A program made the translations under genes and the position numbers. A stretch of 64,000 bases of DNA from positions 1 to 64,000 of the forward strand of contig JAQGEQ010000040.1 of the NCBI GenBank assembly GCA_034620365.1, written 5' to 3'. Source of the DNA: Pegea sp. RAD2-039 (lineage: Eukaryota; Chordata; Thaliacea; Salpida; Salpidae). Position 1 is the first letter of the stretch. Each line of letters opens with the position of its first letter. Positions 12,980-26,102 of this stretch are shown piece after piece. Under the pieces are notes generated by a model, which was not told the origin of the DNA, searched no databases, and saw nothing but the letters and a program-made list of their open reading frames with translations.

Positions 12980-14927
12980 GAGTTGTAAGTTGATTGATAA
13001 TAGAAAGATTAATGGGACTTTCTCTTATTGCTGAAACTAGTCATAAAATATTTGTGACTTTGTAAGAGATTTCGTTTCTGATTTCATTTTGTATTTATGT
13101 TTTATTCAATAGATTCAGTTTGATGGTTTCAAATAGAAATATGTCGGCAGAGTATTGTATTCCTTCAAATGGAACAGATTTGATATTTTTACTTCAGATG
13201 CAAGAGATTGTCTTTAATGAGACATTTTGTTTGATTGGAAAAAGCTGAGAGCTTGTAGAGTTTGGAAGAAAGAATATTTTATGTAAATTCTTCAGAAATC
13301 TATTAAAAAACTCAATAAAAAATCTTTAAAATCGTTTTCGGATAAATTGAAATTTTACTTTAAACCATCACTAAGTGTCATCTTGTAACTCATTCAGATT
13401 GTAACTCGATCAGTTTTTTCTGTAATACAATCTATTAAGAGTCGTCGATTTGATTTGATTCAATTGATTTGATTGATAATTTGAAATTCAAGTAATTATT
13501 TCTGTACGATACAAGCAGTCATAAGCTTGAGTGATTTTGTATTTAATATTTTTTCGTACAGATAATTTAATCGTATGAACCTCCGACAGGAATTATTATT
13601 AATATTTTTTTTAATTCTGTTAAATCTTTGGCTTCAAATTTTTTTTTAGAATTATTTTTTTGTATTTAATAAAAGAGCCAAGAACTAAGTGTGATTAATT
13701 CAAACAAAATTAAGGTTTGAGGTTAGAGGTGGGGGTTTAGAAGAAAATTAATCAAGTTAAGGCATGAAAATCATTTTCGAAATAAGTGAAAAGTTCTTAG
13801 TACCAATACATGTATTGTTGCAGTAAAGCAGTTAGGTGTAAATGAGAAATATTGTTTATATTATCGAGCAGTTTATGTTTTGCACAAAATTAAAAATTAT
13901 ATTGTACAAAAACTTTTTTTGCTATTTAATTTTTACAGCTGTATTTAAATATAATATAGTTATATTAGCATGCCTAATTTCTATCAATTGAAAGACAAAT
14001 TTTTAAAATACTTTTTTTTTAATGTAATAACCAGAAAAGGAATTAGAGTTTATAGTAATCAAAAATAAAATCTGTTTTTTTCAATATAAAATCGACAACA
14101 AACATAAATATATTTGTACAAATCTATTATGACTTTTACTAAATTTTGTTGTTTTAATTATAATGTTATATATATGATTCAAAATACTCATCTGTAAGTA
14201 CAAAAAATTCATAGTGTAGTTTTAAATGTTTTGTATATTTATCTGTCAACTTTATCATAACATATTTCGTATAAATCTTAATACGGACACATCTTTTCAA
14301 GAAAAGTTCATGTTAATTCCTATTTCTCTGTTTTAACTCTTTGTTTGATAACTTCGTAAGTGATTTCACTGATTTTTACCTCAAAAGTCTTTAAAATAAG
14401 TGATCTGTTCATTCAAATTTTTTAAACAAAATTTTGTCGAAAATTTATTCGTGTTCAATAAAAGTGATAATTTTTTATTAAAACTTAAATGTAACTTCTA
14501 ATTGTTTCCATAGTTCAAAATCTTTGTTTAAAACAAAAGCTTAAGTATTTAGTAACCGTTGCTAAAAATACCAGTTTCATCAGTAGAACAAACTTTTTTG
14601 TAGTAAAAATATTTACAGAAATTTTTTACAATATGAATTTCATTGTATAACCATACAATTTCATTAACCAGACTATAAAAGAAAAAAAAATAACTTGAGT
14701 ATTTAATGGATATTTACTTCTTACAAATAGCACTTTATACTGACAGATTTCTCGTTTCTAATAATTTTTGTAAACTTTTTTGATTTAGTTTAATGACAGT
14801 TGTAAATTTTTCGTGTGAATTCAATTTTTTACTTAATTAGCTATACTAAAAATGATATTTTAAGTTTTTATAAACTCTAACACTATTTCAATTGCTCTTT
14901 CATATACAGAATTTGTTGGTGCTAAAG
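12980..14927. other. AT-rich interval upstream of the small basic-protein gene
   Basis: No coding sequence was recognised. It may contain the promoter and 5' UTR of the gene starting at 14928: a CATATACAG that could be a 3' splice site ends about 20 bases before the ATG, so a non-coding upstream exon is possible. Confidence 0.35.
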
Positions 14928-16682
14928 ATGAATGGTAGTGAAAAAACAAATGAAGATCAGGTAATATATGACTTGAACACATTTTTATTGTTTTTTGATA
15001 AAAATTTTACAAAAGCTCTTTATAGTTAAAACTCAATTTATTAGAATTGATTTCAGTAGGTTACAAAAACGTTTGTAACATTGTTGAGAAATAAGATATT
15101 TTCATATTTTTATATAAAAATAAACCGAATCAAATAGACATTTAGCATCTAGTGTCTGTTTTAAAGAAAAGTTCACCGGATTTTGATCCAGACTTAGAAG
15201 CATTCCTAAAAGAAACAGTGAGTACTTTCAATTAAGATTCAACTAAGAAATATTTCTAAAACTAAAAACGTATTATCTTATTTACTTCAGCTTCGTGCTT
15301 TTAACAAAAACTAAAAATAAAATTTTGTTCAATCTAAGAAGAAGCTGGAAATTTTGTTGAGTCGCTATATTCCAACACCATAAATTATATGGTGAGCTGA
15401 AAATTGCACAATTATGTACAAATCGTCTAATAAACAATTTTATAAGAAATCTATTAAGTAATACGTTTAGATTAATAAGTATAAAACTTATTAACAACTA
15501 ATAAAATTCTTAAATTTTAATTGTTTATTTGAAGTAGAAATTTTAATTCCTGATTATTTTCAGACAAAATCTTTGACTGGTGAAAGTGGAAGTAGCCTTT
15601 TTGCTAAAGTAGGTTTAAAAGATCTTTTGAATTTAAAAAATAATTTCCAATCTGTTTGCAGGATGAAAAGATGAAAGGTCACAATCAACCAAATATAAAC
15701 CTAATGGAAGTAAGTGTTTGTTTTTCAATGTAGCAAATTACACCAAGTGTAAGTGATAAGCGTGAAAACTTGGGTTTTACTAGCTGTAGAAACTTTCAGT
15801 TTCCTTTATGTCAGACTCAAAATGCACAATTATAATTGTTATATTATATTTTCTATGTTTTAAATAGCAATGTTATCTGCTGTTGAAAAACTAAATTAGA
15901 CTTTTATTTAAATTCAAATTTTTTTATTTCAAATATAGCCATTTTCTTCCCTTTTGAAAATAGTTTGTTACAAATCAAGTAGATAAAGTTGCAAAACAAT
16001 AACTGACTTTAGATAATACCTTTATCAAAGAAATTTAATCTTTGTTACTACCAACAATTTTAGAATATATCATAAATTTTTGATTTATAGACACTGTTTA
16101 ATTGATATTTATTACTTAAAACACTTTTACTTTAAGTATTAAAAGTAATTCTTAATTACTAATTTAAATTAGTTAAGCTGGTAATTCTGCTAATTTATAT
16201 TCTGTAATTCAAGTTACATTTTGTTTTAGTTATTTTTAGCTTTATTTATATTGGCTTCTTAATGTAATGAAAAACGATTTATGAAGTCTTCAAGTTTAAA
16301 CTAACAAGCAAAATTTATTTAATTTCAAAAAAGAGATTGGAAAAAGAACTTGATGGAATCACACTGAAGGATGCCTTGAACCGGCAAGGAAAGTTACTAG
16401 CAAGGAAAACTGCTAGAAAAGAAAAAAAGATGCTGCATTCTGATGACCATTCAGTTTTCAGCAAAGGTAAAATACATAAAATTAGTTGTAATTAGCAAAT
16501 AAAAACTAATTTGTAACTTTTTACTAACAGATTTTAACCAAAGTAAAGAACCTTTAGAATGTAATAAGGGAATGAGCTATTCTACAACTTCTTCTAACGT
16601 ATCTTCAGCTTCTTCATATTCAAAGAAAGCCTTAAAAGCCAAATTGAGGAAGAAGCTGGTGCTTAAGAAGAGTGAAAGATAA
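14928..16682 (+). CDS. small basic protein of unknown function, six exons
   Basis: Unrecognised gene found by chaining short exons: 14928-14960, 15146-15217, 15564-15608, 15662-15709, 16334-16466 and 16531-16682. Donors are GTAATA, GTGAGT, GTAGGT, GTAAGT and GTAAAA; acceptors end in AG and every junction keeps the frame. The product is 160 residues. It starts MNGSEKTNEDQ, followed by an acidic stretch (SPDFDPDLEAFLKET, residues about 21-35). A charged, probably helical segment follows (RLEKELDGITLKDALNRQGK, then KTARKEKKM). The protein ends with a serine-rich linker and a very basic tail (KKALKAKLRKKLVLKKSER). The lysine/arginine-rich ends suggest a nuclear or nucleolar protein, but this is inference. 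No catalytic motif, signal peptide or membrane helix is visible. The weak point is exon 5, whose 3' splice site (TTTCAAAAAAG) has a poor pyrimidine tract. The consistent phases across six short exons argue that it is real. Confidence 0.65.
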
Positions 16683-17632
16683 ATGGTAAAAAATATGAAA
16701 ATTTGTAAATGTGAAATTAATCAAATTATTTAGATTATTTTATAAATATTTTAATTATTAAAACATTCTTCTCTTTATTGTAAAAGACGTTTAATTAAAT
16801 TTTAAATAATTAAACTTTTAGTATTTCAAATTTATAAGGCTGAATAACTTTTAGTAATTGATATTTAGATACTTTTTGGAATAGATTTTCTAACGTGTAA
16901 AATCGTAGAATCTGTTGAATAAAACGATTCTGAGAATAAATTTAAAAAATAGTTTGAAAGTAGTTTTTTCTGTATTTTGGAATTTTGCAGTTTGTGTAAG
17001 AGAAATAAGAAAAAGTGACAATCTCCCAGATGTAATGTATATACATTTATTAGAAGCCAAGAAAACAAAACCATATCAACCTACTTCTTGAACAACCTAT
17101 TTTTCCTTTCTCTTTCTAAAGATAAAAAAAAATCATAAGCGTATAAAAGATACAAGGAAGTAAAACAATTTTTTAATCTATTTCTAGGTAAATTTAAATA
17201 GTTTTCGATAAAGTTCATTCATTAGGAATTTTAAAAACTTGCATTTTTGATACAACCCCTTAGGATAACAGAGGTATGACCAAACCATTAAAAACCCTAA
17301 GGCCGTAAAAACTGATTGATTGATAACCATCTTTTTTATCAATAAAAACAGTAAATATATTTTTTTAGTTTGTTTCTGTTAGCTTGGTAATTTTTACAAA
17401 CTAATAAATTCAAATTCAAACCATTGTACTTAAGCCAGGATAGTTTATTCAAAGTGTGTATGCAAAAATTAGAAACCAGTTGATCAAAACAATTGTATTA
17501 ATGCTTGATTATTTATAGGGCTTGTACAAAAGTAAATAAACTCAATTTTGTATGTAACCAATTTTGTATGTAACCAAAGCTGCATTTCGGTTGTTTTTTT
17601 TTAATCATATATATTATCATATTATTATCAAT

Positions 17633-17712
17633 TTTTTTATCATTTGTGGGGTATAGCACTTACCATACCTGCTCACCTTGCGGGAGGTTCCGTGTACGAA
17701 CGCAGGTGGACA
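17633..17712 (+). repeat. possible tRNA-derived SINE fragment
   Basis: A GC-richer patch in AT-rich DNA reads GGGGTATAGCACTTACC... then CTTGCGGGAGGTTCCGTG and TACGAACGCAGG, followed by an A-run (GACAAAAAAAAAA). The layout (A-box-like start, GTGTACGAACGC resembling a mutated GGTTCGAAYCC B box about 50 bases on, then an A-rich tail) is that of an old tRNA-derived SINE. The cloverleaf does not fold cleanly and no second copy is visible here, so the call is weak. Confidence 0.3.
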
Positions 17713-18214
17713 CATATTTTTGACAAAAAAAAAATCCTGAAAAAATTTATTCACTTTTAAGACTTTAATGAGATCAACGATTGAAAGTAATAAGATGAAT
17801 ATTAGAGCTTGTGGCACTGATGTTAAATATTAAAGGAAACTGTCAGTTTTATCCTGAGTTTAGATTTATTTTCTTAAGTATCTCCTATTTTCACAGATTG
17901 TTTTTTCTGTGATGGTAATGTTTAGTATTTTTGTGAAAATTATTATGCATTAAACATAGTCTAGGCCTTGTCTACTCATAACTGGAGATAATGTGTCCTA
18001 ATCAAATGCCTCCTGTGAAGTCATTAAGATTGCGTTAATTTGTTATCTTTATGAAAGTTAAAATGTTTATTGGTCGTTATGCTAAGTTTTTTAAATATCT
18101 GTAATAATAATACTATCATTATGAAAAGAAAGAGTTTATAAGACCCAGGTAAAAGGTGAGTCTGTTTAATGATAACATTTCTAGGAGACGAAAAGCTCCG
18201 CATTAATTAGTTGA

Positions 18215-18420
18215 GTTGGATCCTCATTAGGTAGTTTGTCACTGTACTCGGTGTTGTTGTAGCCTTATAAGCTCTGCTGAACACGTGGTTAGCATTAAGA
18301 GTGGAATCCTGCTACATGGGCAACAGCTGAATCCACATAATATCTGCCCTGATTATTATGTATGGTCGCTCTCAGCAGAAGCAAGCCTATATTGGCTCTT
18401 AGTTTAGTGAACATCCTAAT
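18215..18420 (+). repeat. unnamed dispersed repeat, copy 1
   Basis: Matches 37500-37705 in ordered blocks: GGATCCTC/GGAGCCTC, AGTTTGTCACTGTACTCGG against AGTTTATCACTGAACTCAG, GTTGTT, GAGTGGAATCCTG against AAGTGGAATCCTG, and a final GTCGCTCTCAGCAGAAGCAAGCC against GTTCGCGGCCGAAGTAGCC. It is more GC-rich than its surroundings and has no open frame shared between the copies. Family unknown. Confidence 0.5.
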
Positions 18421-21400
18421 ATAAACATTTATCAAGTCTTAGAACTCCTCGCTTTATATATCTAAATTTATAAAAATAAAGCTAAGAAAGGTTGACTGCA
18501 ATTATTAGTAAACTTAAGGTTTTTAAAAATTTTTTTGTATAAACTGAAAATATTTATAAGAATTGAAAAGTACTGATTCAAAAGTTTTATAAGTTATAAA
18601 TGCTCATTTTTTAAAAATAGTGATATTAATGAAATATTTAAAAAATGATACAAAGTGTTATTCTAACTTTTTGAATACTTCTTCAACTATTAGAACAAAA
18701 GGATTATGTTTTTATGAAGTCAAACAAAGTTAGTTTAACGGTAAATAATCAATAAACATAATAGTTTATATTAACACCAAAAACAAACTTTTTTGCCTGT
18801 AAACTTTTTTAATTGGTTAGTGACTGGAAAGCAGACAATTCTTCTTGAAAAACATATTACATAACAATAATAATAACATTTACTTTCCTAATATAAAGTA
18901 AAGCTTTTAATTTAAAAATATTTTAATGAAATTAGCAATAGAAATTACTGATGCTTACAATTTTAAAATGATGTAATTGTAATTGCAATCATTATTGTAT
19001 CTAAGAAAGGCTATCTTGTCTTACCTAAAACATAAAGGAATATATACAGATTATACACAAAAAGAATTGCTTGCTCAACAATCACTGAATAAGAGACTAC
19101 ATTTAATGCTTAAAAGAAACTCTTGTTTTTGGGTAACAAAAGGCACAAAAAGTTAACTGAAAATACCACTTATCTCCGCTGGGTTTAACCCACTTTGCTT
19201 AAAGTACTTTTCTTAGGGTAATAAATTTTTCTTATAATATAAAAAAGCAGAAAATATATTCTTATACATTTTGTTACAAGATTGTTATTGTGGTGACACC
19301 ATAAGTGCTTTTAATTAAACTGAAATAACAACGCTGCTTAATTTTTTGTGAAAATTAAATAAACTTTTAAAAGCTGCTTGAGCTATCAAAATAGTACATA
19401 ATAACCAAAAAGTAAATATTAAATTATTAAATAAATTTATGTCCAATGTTGAAAAAATTTACTAATTTCTTAATGATTGAAATGTTCTTTAAAAAAAAAC
19501 ATTAATTAATCAATTGTACAAATGAGAGTAAAAATTTAGGGTTTAGACACCAAAAATTCCGAACAATTATTTGTGTAATTACAAGAATTTTTCAAAGATT
19601 TACTTTTTAAGATTAATCCTTGTTCAAAAATTTCTAATTAGACACCAGATTCCACTTAGATATATTATAAGCTACCACTTAAGAAAATAATTTGAAATAT
19701 TAGCGACCTGCTTCAGCTGAGAACGTTTGTCATGTGAGATTTCAGTGATGGAATTAAAAATAAAGTTGAATAGAGAGGAGCTACACGAGCAAGACACACA
19801 AATTCACTAATTAGTTAACCTTAATATTGGTAAGTCTTAATATCAACACAATGTACTCAGACGACGTTTTCAAAAAAACAAAAAAGAGTAGTTAAATCAT
19901 CAGCAGATTTTGATTAATAATTGACAAGTGGAAATTCCAATAAAAAACTTGATTGTAAATTAAAGATTTTCAGAAACTTATAAATTTTTTAAATAGATAA
20001 ACACTAAAATTAGCCAAATTGTGATTACATCATTATAATAACTTGCTTATGTTTTGATATGATGTTTTTGTTGTTAAAAAAATTCATAATATTTATAATA
20101 ATTTAATAATAAAAAATCAGTTTGAAGTTTTGTTTGATTTTTTATCAAAATTTCAAATTACAGCTTTTTGGCTTTTAATCCAAACGAACATTTCAATGTA
20201 CTTAAAAAATCTCTTTTATTATTTTTTTAAACTAAACTACAATTAATTGATTAATAATATAAATACCTCTTATATAGATAACAGTTATCATCTAAACAAA
20301 ACGTGTTTAAGTCCTTGCATTGTAGACAGACTTAATCTCACTATCAATAGAAACCACCAATTACTGTAGGACTTGAACACTAAAGGTATCCAGAACAATA
20401 TCCGAAACCAAATAACTTTACAATACCCAATATACATTGAAAATTTGAAATTTTCTGATATAATATTTTCATCTTTATTTGTAGAAATCAAAAAAATCAA
20501 AGGTCAAAAAAGTGTTTGGAAAGTTATTTAAACTTCAAGAAGGTTTTCTTGACTGCTGGATTTTTATCATAAAAGACTTTAGTTCTATTTTTTCAAGTTT
20601 CTTAATTATTATTTTTGTATTAATAAGTTAATTCTCTAAGAAAACAATAATCTAAAATAGTAAAATTGGTTTAACTAATTATTTAAACTTCATCTTTACT
20701 CAACTTCTTAGTTAATTGGTAATTTTAATCTCTTCAATGTAATAAATTGGTTAATGCTTATTATAATTGACTATCCAACCGTGACATTTCAGGGAAATCA
20801 TATTTTAAAGCGTACAGCTTTTAAAGCTTAACCTTATTGTTTTTTTAAGTTGTCATTTAAATGACGTAAGCCAAGACTTATTTCAATTGAACAGGTGACA
20901 GAACTTCATTCTGTTTAAATTTTATCTAGAGAAGCTACTAAAAGCACTTGGCAAAATTTGTAACAGTACTTTTTGTAAACAAAAATTTTTGGTATTTTTA
21001 GTTTTTGTGGAAACTAAACTATGTCTTTTATTATTAGTAATCTTGATAAAAATCCAAATTTTTGGTGAAAACCTTTTTTTTTTAAATATTTAAGTTCTTA
21101 AGTTGACATTGACCTAAATTTGTGTTTAAAATCATTGATTTATAAATAAAAATTTTAAAAAAGCAAAAACTTATTTCGACGATAAATTCTAAAAACAATT
21201 TATTTTATAAAGTGATTAAATTAAAAAAAATGTTTTCGAGACAGAATTGAAAGTATGTTTTGTCCGTAAGCAAGATAGTATTTTTTTCTTTTTTTCAAAT
21301 ATTATTGTTTTCAATTTTACTTATATAGTCAGTAGATTCAATGAAATCAATTGATGATGTTTTTTGTTCTTTATATTTTGAATTCATTTGACAATGTCTA

Positions 21401-22752
21401 ATTGCAATAGAAATTTGTGCTGGAATGAATAGAGCTATACTCAGTAAGATTAGAAATGAGCAAAATTTTTGTTTTAACTTCTTGATTGTATTTTCTTTTC
21501 ATATTTAGCAATTAATTACTTTAGTCTTATAAGTCTAAGGTATTATAAGGCATTTTTCAGTTAGACTAATCTTTTTCTGCAATAAGATGGATTCTATCAG
21601 TAACTAACTAAATACTCCAAAATTAGAATTATTATAGAAACAGCTGAGCTAGTTGGCGAGTTTTTTAAAATAATTAGGATACTTTTATATTTTTAGATGA
21701 GATATTTAATTTTATACTAAGCAATTTGCTTAAGATATCAAAAAAAACAAATTTCACGCTTAAAGCTTAAAAAGTTTTACCTTTTAGGTTTTTTCATGAG
21801 TTTCTAAGAAAGAAGAAAATTCCACAATTCTCATTTCATAATTTATTCAATTAAATCAATAAATTTCTACAAATGCTTTTTCTAATAAAGAAAGTTAGCT
21901 GATTTGAAAACAGTTTATAAATGTTTTTATTTTTGATTATTTTGCTATCAACTTATTTTTTGCTCTATTAAAATTCATTAAAAAATTCTTGAGAAATAAA
22001 CAAATTAAATGATGATTAAATATATTTGTTTTATGATAATTCAGTAGCATAATTTGATAAAATTTATGGTTTTGATTCGAAATATTGGTAAATAAGGTGT
22101 TAGGTAAACTTCAATGTTATAATAGATTTTGTAGATAATTGTTTTTTTGTAAATTAGTGTAAAAAGTATTTCTCATAAATTTCTTTCAAAGGTTATTTCA
22201 AGAGTTTTAAAAGTGTCTACTGAATTTATTCAGATTCGATAAGTTTTTAGTTATAAGCATTAACAAGCTTCTGTAAATTCGAGAAGCAAAATTGAGCTTT
22301 CTTACCTCATTTTAAAAAATCTGTTCAAGGTTAGTTTAAGGGTTAAAGATTATTTAGCCCATCTTATTTTTAATTACGGAGTTCTAGATCTTATAATTTC
22401 ATTTTTTTTTACTTTATGAAAATTTAAACAAAGTAGGAAAATTTCCTTTTGCAATTACCTTTTTTGGTAAAAGTTTTGATAATTCTAAAATCAATTCAAA
22501 TGTTTTCATATTTTCAGTTTAATACTGTCTTTAAACAAAAGCATGTTTTTCATAGATTAGCTAATTATAAAAGTTATTATCAATAGAATTATATTTTCAT
22601 GAAATTTTTAAAATAGTCACAAGTAATATATGAAAACTCTAGATTAATTTACTTCTAAATAGTTACATCAAAATTTGAGTTACATAAATCAAAGTTCGTT
22701 TTGTACAGATAACTTTACACTTGGTGAAGCTACAAGAAAGCTTTTGTTTATT

Positions 22753-24301
22753 ATGGACTTCACAAACAATATGAAAAAGCAAAATTGTGAAAACATAGGA
22801 AATATTCCTGAAGCATATTCTTCTTTATCAGAAGTTCAAACTGAACCACTTGATCTGTCCGTATCAAGTGCTTCGTCACGCTTGCGAAAATCTGAAATAA
22901 CGGAGTCTCCTTTTGTTGGCAACCAGGATACATATTTCAGAATGCTGCTTAACTATGGTACAAATATCAAGCCGAAGAATGTTGAAGATATTTCAATGAG
23001 TCTTAAAACACGGAGCTTTAAAAGTTTCGAAAGATGGAAAAACTGGGCACGAGCAAGAAATATTAAAGTGAGTTAAACAATGTCACATGATTTTTCTTCT
23101 TTTAATGACAGACTTTTTACTAGTTTAAGCAATTTGTCGGCCACAACAGTGTTCCCTTAGATATAGGACTTGTTAAAACCGCAGATTTGGACAAGTGGTT
23201 ATGCATTTTCATTGAGGTAAGAAAAAATTACAGTTAAAAGTGTTTCATTTAATTTGTGTTTGCTTTTAGGAAAATTTTTCGGGTGACAAGCATTGCTCTG
23301 TACGGATCCTAAAAGAGACTATGATGGGATTTCAAAATTATCTGCGTGACCACGAAAAAAGAAATAATTTCAAGCTTTTTAAAAACAAGTTATTTCGAAA
23401 TTTTAACCAAAAATTCGAAGAAAAAACTAAAGAAATTTTTGAAAAAGTCAATAAAAGAAAAGCTAAATTGGAAAACACGATGCTCACATTGAAATTTATT
23501 CATGTTGAAGTTGTGAGCGGACAATTTTGCGATTCAACCTATCCAGCTGATCCAGACTTACTCTTCTTGAAACTTTACAATGAGAGAGAATCGTTTGATT
23601 TGACAAGGGCAGTGTTGTATCATTGCCTTGTCACATTCAATTTAAAATCCGAAAATGACCTCGTCAACCTAAGATATTGTCATTATAAATTTGGAAATGA
23701 GCAGAACAGAAATTTTGTCGAATTTGTACCAAATCAAAATTACTACATTAATAAATGTTATGGCGGATTACGAGTCTATGAAAAGCACTCTAGTGATTTA
23801 TCAGTTTTCAAATTGTTTATTTATTACATTAACTTCTGGACAACTGGTAATTATAAGACTGAATCAATTAGCGGTTTCCAGAGAATTAATTTTGATATTT
23901 CAGTTGTTAAATCTTTCCAAAGGGAACTGTCTGCTGTCTCAAAAAAGTTTGTGGCTTCTCAAACATCAAGTTCATTACAACAACTTCTTGGTACATCTAA
24001 CAGTCTCAGCAAATCTCCTTGCTTCATGATATCATCATCTTGGTTAGACCCGAGAAGTTATTTCAACAAATTTTCGGTGACCAGATCTACTAAATGTTTT
24101 CTCACAGTCCATTTAAAGAAACAAATATCTGAAGAGAAATTAGTGGAAAAGAGTGAACTTGCTGAAAACAATGAAGCACGGGTTTTAACAAAAGTCAGTC
24201 GATTTAAAAAAGTCAAGATTTCTCGCCCTATTTCAAACCAGATTAAAACTGAGGGTCCACGATACATTACCTCTGATGAAGATAGTGATGATAGTGACTA
24301 A
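22753..24301 (+). CDS. DUF3504-type (Crypton-recombinase-derived) nuclear protein with PLDLS motif
   Basis: Three exons, 22753-23067, 23124-23216 and 23270-24301, separated by introns of 56 and 53 bases (GTGAGT and GTAAGA donors), encode 479 residues. The start is the ATG at 22753; the frame is open a little further upstream but has no earlier ATG. Residues about 32-36 are PLDLS, the docking motif for CtBP co-repressors. Residues 90-180 (FERWKNWARARNIK, then DLDKWLCIFIEEN, then LKETMMGFQNYLRD) match the N-terminal part of the DUF3504 region of ZMYM2-4, QRICH1 and related proteins. That domain is derived from a Crypton tyrosine recombinase. Further on, CLVTFNLKSENDLVNLRYCHYKF occupies the FxLRxxxEHxxL position. 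The catalytic arginine appears as lysine, so recombinase activity is probably lost. The C-terminus has a basic patch (RFKKVKISR) and an acidic tail (SDEDSDDSD). A role as chromatin or transcription cofactor is inferred from the family and the PLDLS motif. Confidence 0.75.
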
Positions 24302-25779
24302 AATTCAAATATATATTGTTTAGATGAACTGTTTACCACAAACAGTTTTAAAGTTTTGAATCGTTGTTCTCATTCCTTATATATTTATAATGTAATGTGT
24401 CAAAACGTTTTTAGTTTTGATTATAGTTCTAATGATAACTACATATTAGGATTTAAGATGTCTCGATTGTCTTGTGACTGAATAACAAGCGAAGAGGAAT
24501 TTTATTTTAAGTGTTGGTTACTTAAGTTTTGACGTTAGAGTTTTCTATGCACCTCTAAAGATGAACTTTTGCTTATTATTATCGCGTTACCATGTGCTCC
24601 TTGTTGACGGTTTTTGTGTTATTGCAAGTGGTTATTACAAGTATACAACTTCCAATTTCTACATACGAATATCGTGGTCTTATATAATCTTCCCCGAATG
24701 CGTAATTGATAATAAACTAGTCTATATTAAAATATATATATGGAGAAATTTGCAGTAAACCTCTTTGGCTGAGTTTTTTAATGGGAATTATGTATTAAAT
24801 GTTTGTTGATTTTAGTGGATTTTTAATTGTTCTTTAATATAAGCAACTATCCTGAAATGAAACTTGTTTTACTTTAAATTTAGTTTTTTTTTTAATTAAA
24901 GTTAAATAAATAAAATTTGCAGAAAGTTGTTACCTACGAAGTTAATTTTGTAATCATACTCAACTTACTACATTAAGTTAGACAAGTAATAAAATTTTCT
25001 CTATTCAGTTGTTCCACAAAAACATTCATCTCACTAAGTCTATTATTCTGGCTAGAAATGTCTTGGAGTAGATGAAAGGTATTTTTATAAAACATGAGCA
25101 GAGTTTCAAGGTTAAAGTTTCTAAGAACTTAAATTCTTAATTTAACAAAAAAACTAAGATTTTAAAATTCTCTAAATAGGAAAGAAATTAATAGGAATAT
25201 TACTTTAATTTTCAACTTATCATATTAAAACAATTATTTCAAAATTCATGGCTGTCTTTAACTTTAATCAAAATATTTTTTTCATAATCAAGACCATTAA
25301 ATCTTTAAATCAATTTTAGCGTTATGAGATCAGAATCAATTTATCAATAAATTATATGCAACTGTTTTAAAAAGAATATTTGATTTTTTTAAATAGTTAA
25401 TAAATACGATAATAAAGATTTTTCATGTAACAATGCATCATAGTTCTCATAGAGAGGTTTATTGTAAATATTTTATATTATTGAATATACAAAAGTTACA
25501 AAAACAGAATAGTTTAATGCTACTATGAGTCAAAACAGTCTTAAAAAAATTATTAAAAATGTTTAAAAGATGGTTATGAGGCAAATACAAAGATGGACAT
25601 AAGTAAGATTTTCTAACTTGCAAACCTTTTTCGAGGTTAATTTATCATTAATAACTCTTCATTTTAATAATTAATGCAATATTTCCTAGACTTTTGAAGA
25701 ATCCATTTTTGGTTGATTTTTTAAAACTTAAGTTTGATAAAACCTGATAATAGCCACGTAGTTAAAATTTACGTTCAAT
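24302..25779. other. intergenic AT-rich interval
   Basis: Begins with the 3' UTR of the DUF3504 gene; no further coding sequence was recognised before the LINE that starts near 25780. A 65-codon open frame at 24561-24758 has no family resemblance and no splice partners. Confidence 0.45.
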
Positions 25780-26102
25780 AATAACTTCATTTATCTGCAG
25801 AACTCAAGTACGAATCACTCACAATCATATGACCGGTCATTTGATGGATCACCATCTAATATCTGATGTCCAGCATAGCTTTGTGAAACGGAGATCTTCC
25901 CTAAATCAACATCTCACTTTTCTTAATGTGTTTACAGCCCATTATTTATTTATTTATTACAATAAATGTGAAGGAGGGTGCCTAAAGAGAGCACCTCTCG
26001 CTAACACACATTCTCACAAATTAGATCTATTTGACGTGTAAACGAAAAAGTATATGACAATGAAGAATTGCACAGAATCATAGTATTGTAAAAAAGAAAA
26101 AT

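Larger units (their letters stand above)
16683..22752. other. gene-poor interval with scattered repeat scraps
   Basis: No supported gene in about 6 kb. Contains the tRNA/SINE-like scrap near 17.6 kb and one copy of the repeat shared with 37.5 kb, both listed separately. The remainder is AT-rich without domain-like open frames. Confidence 0.45.

Noticed and set aside
24561-24758. 65-codon open frame downstream of the DUF3504 gene.
   Set aside because: No domain resemblance; lies in the probable 3' UTR.
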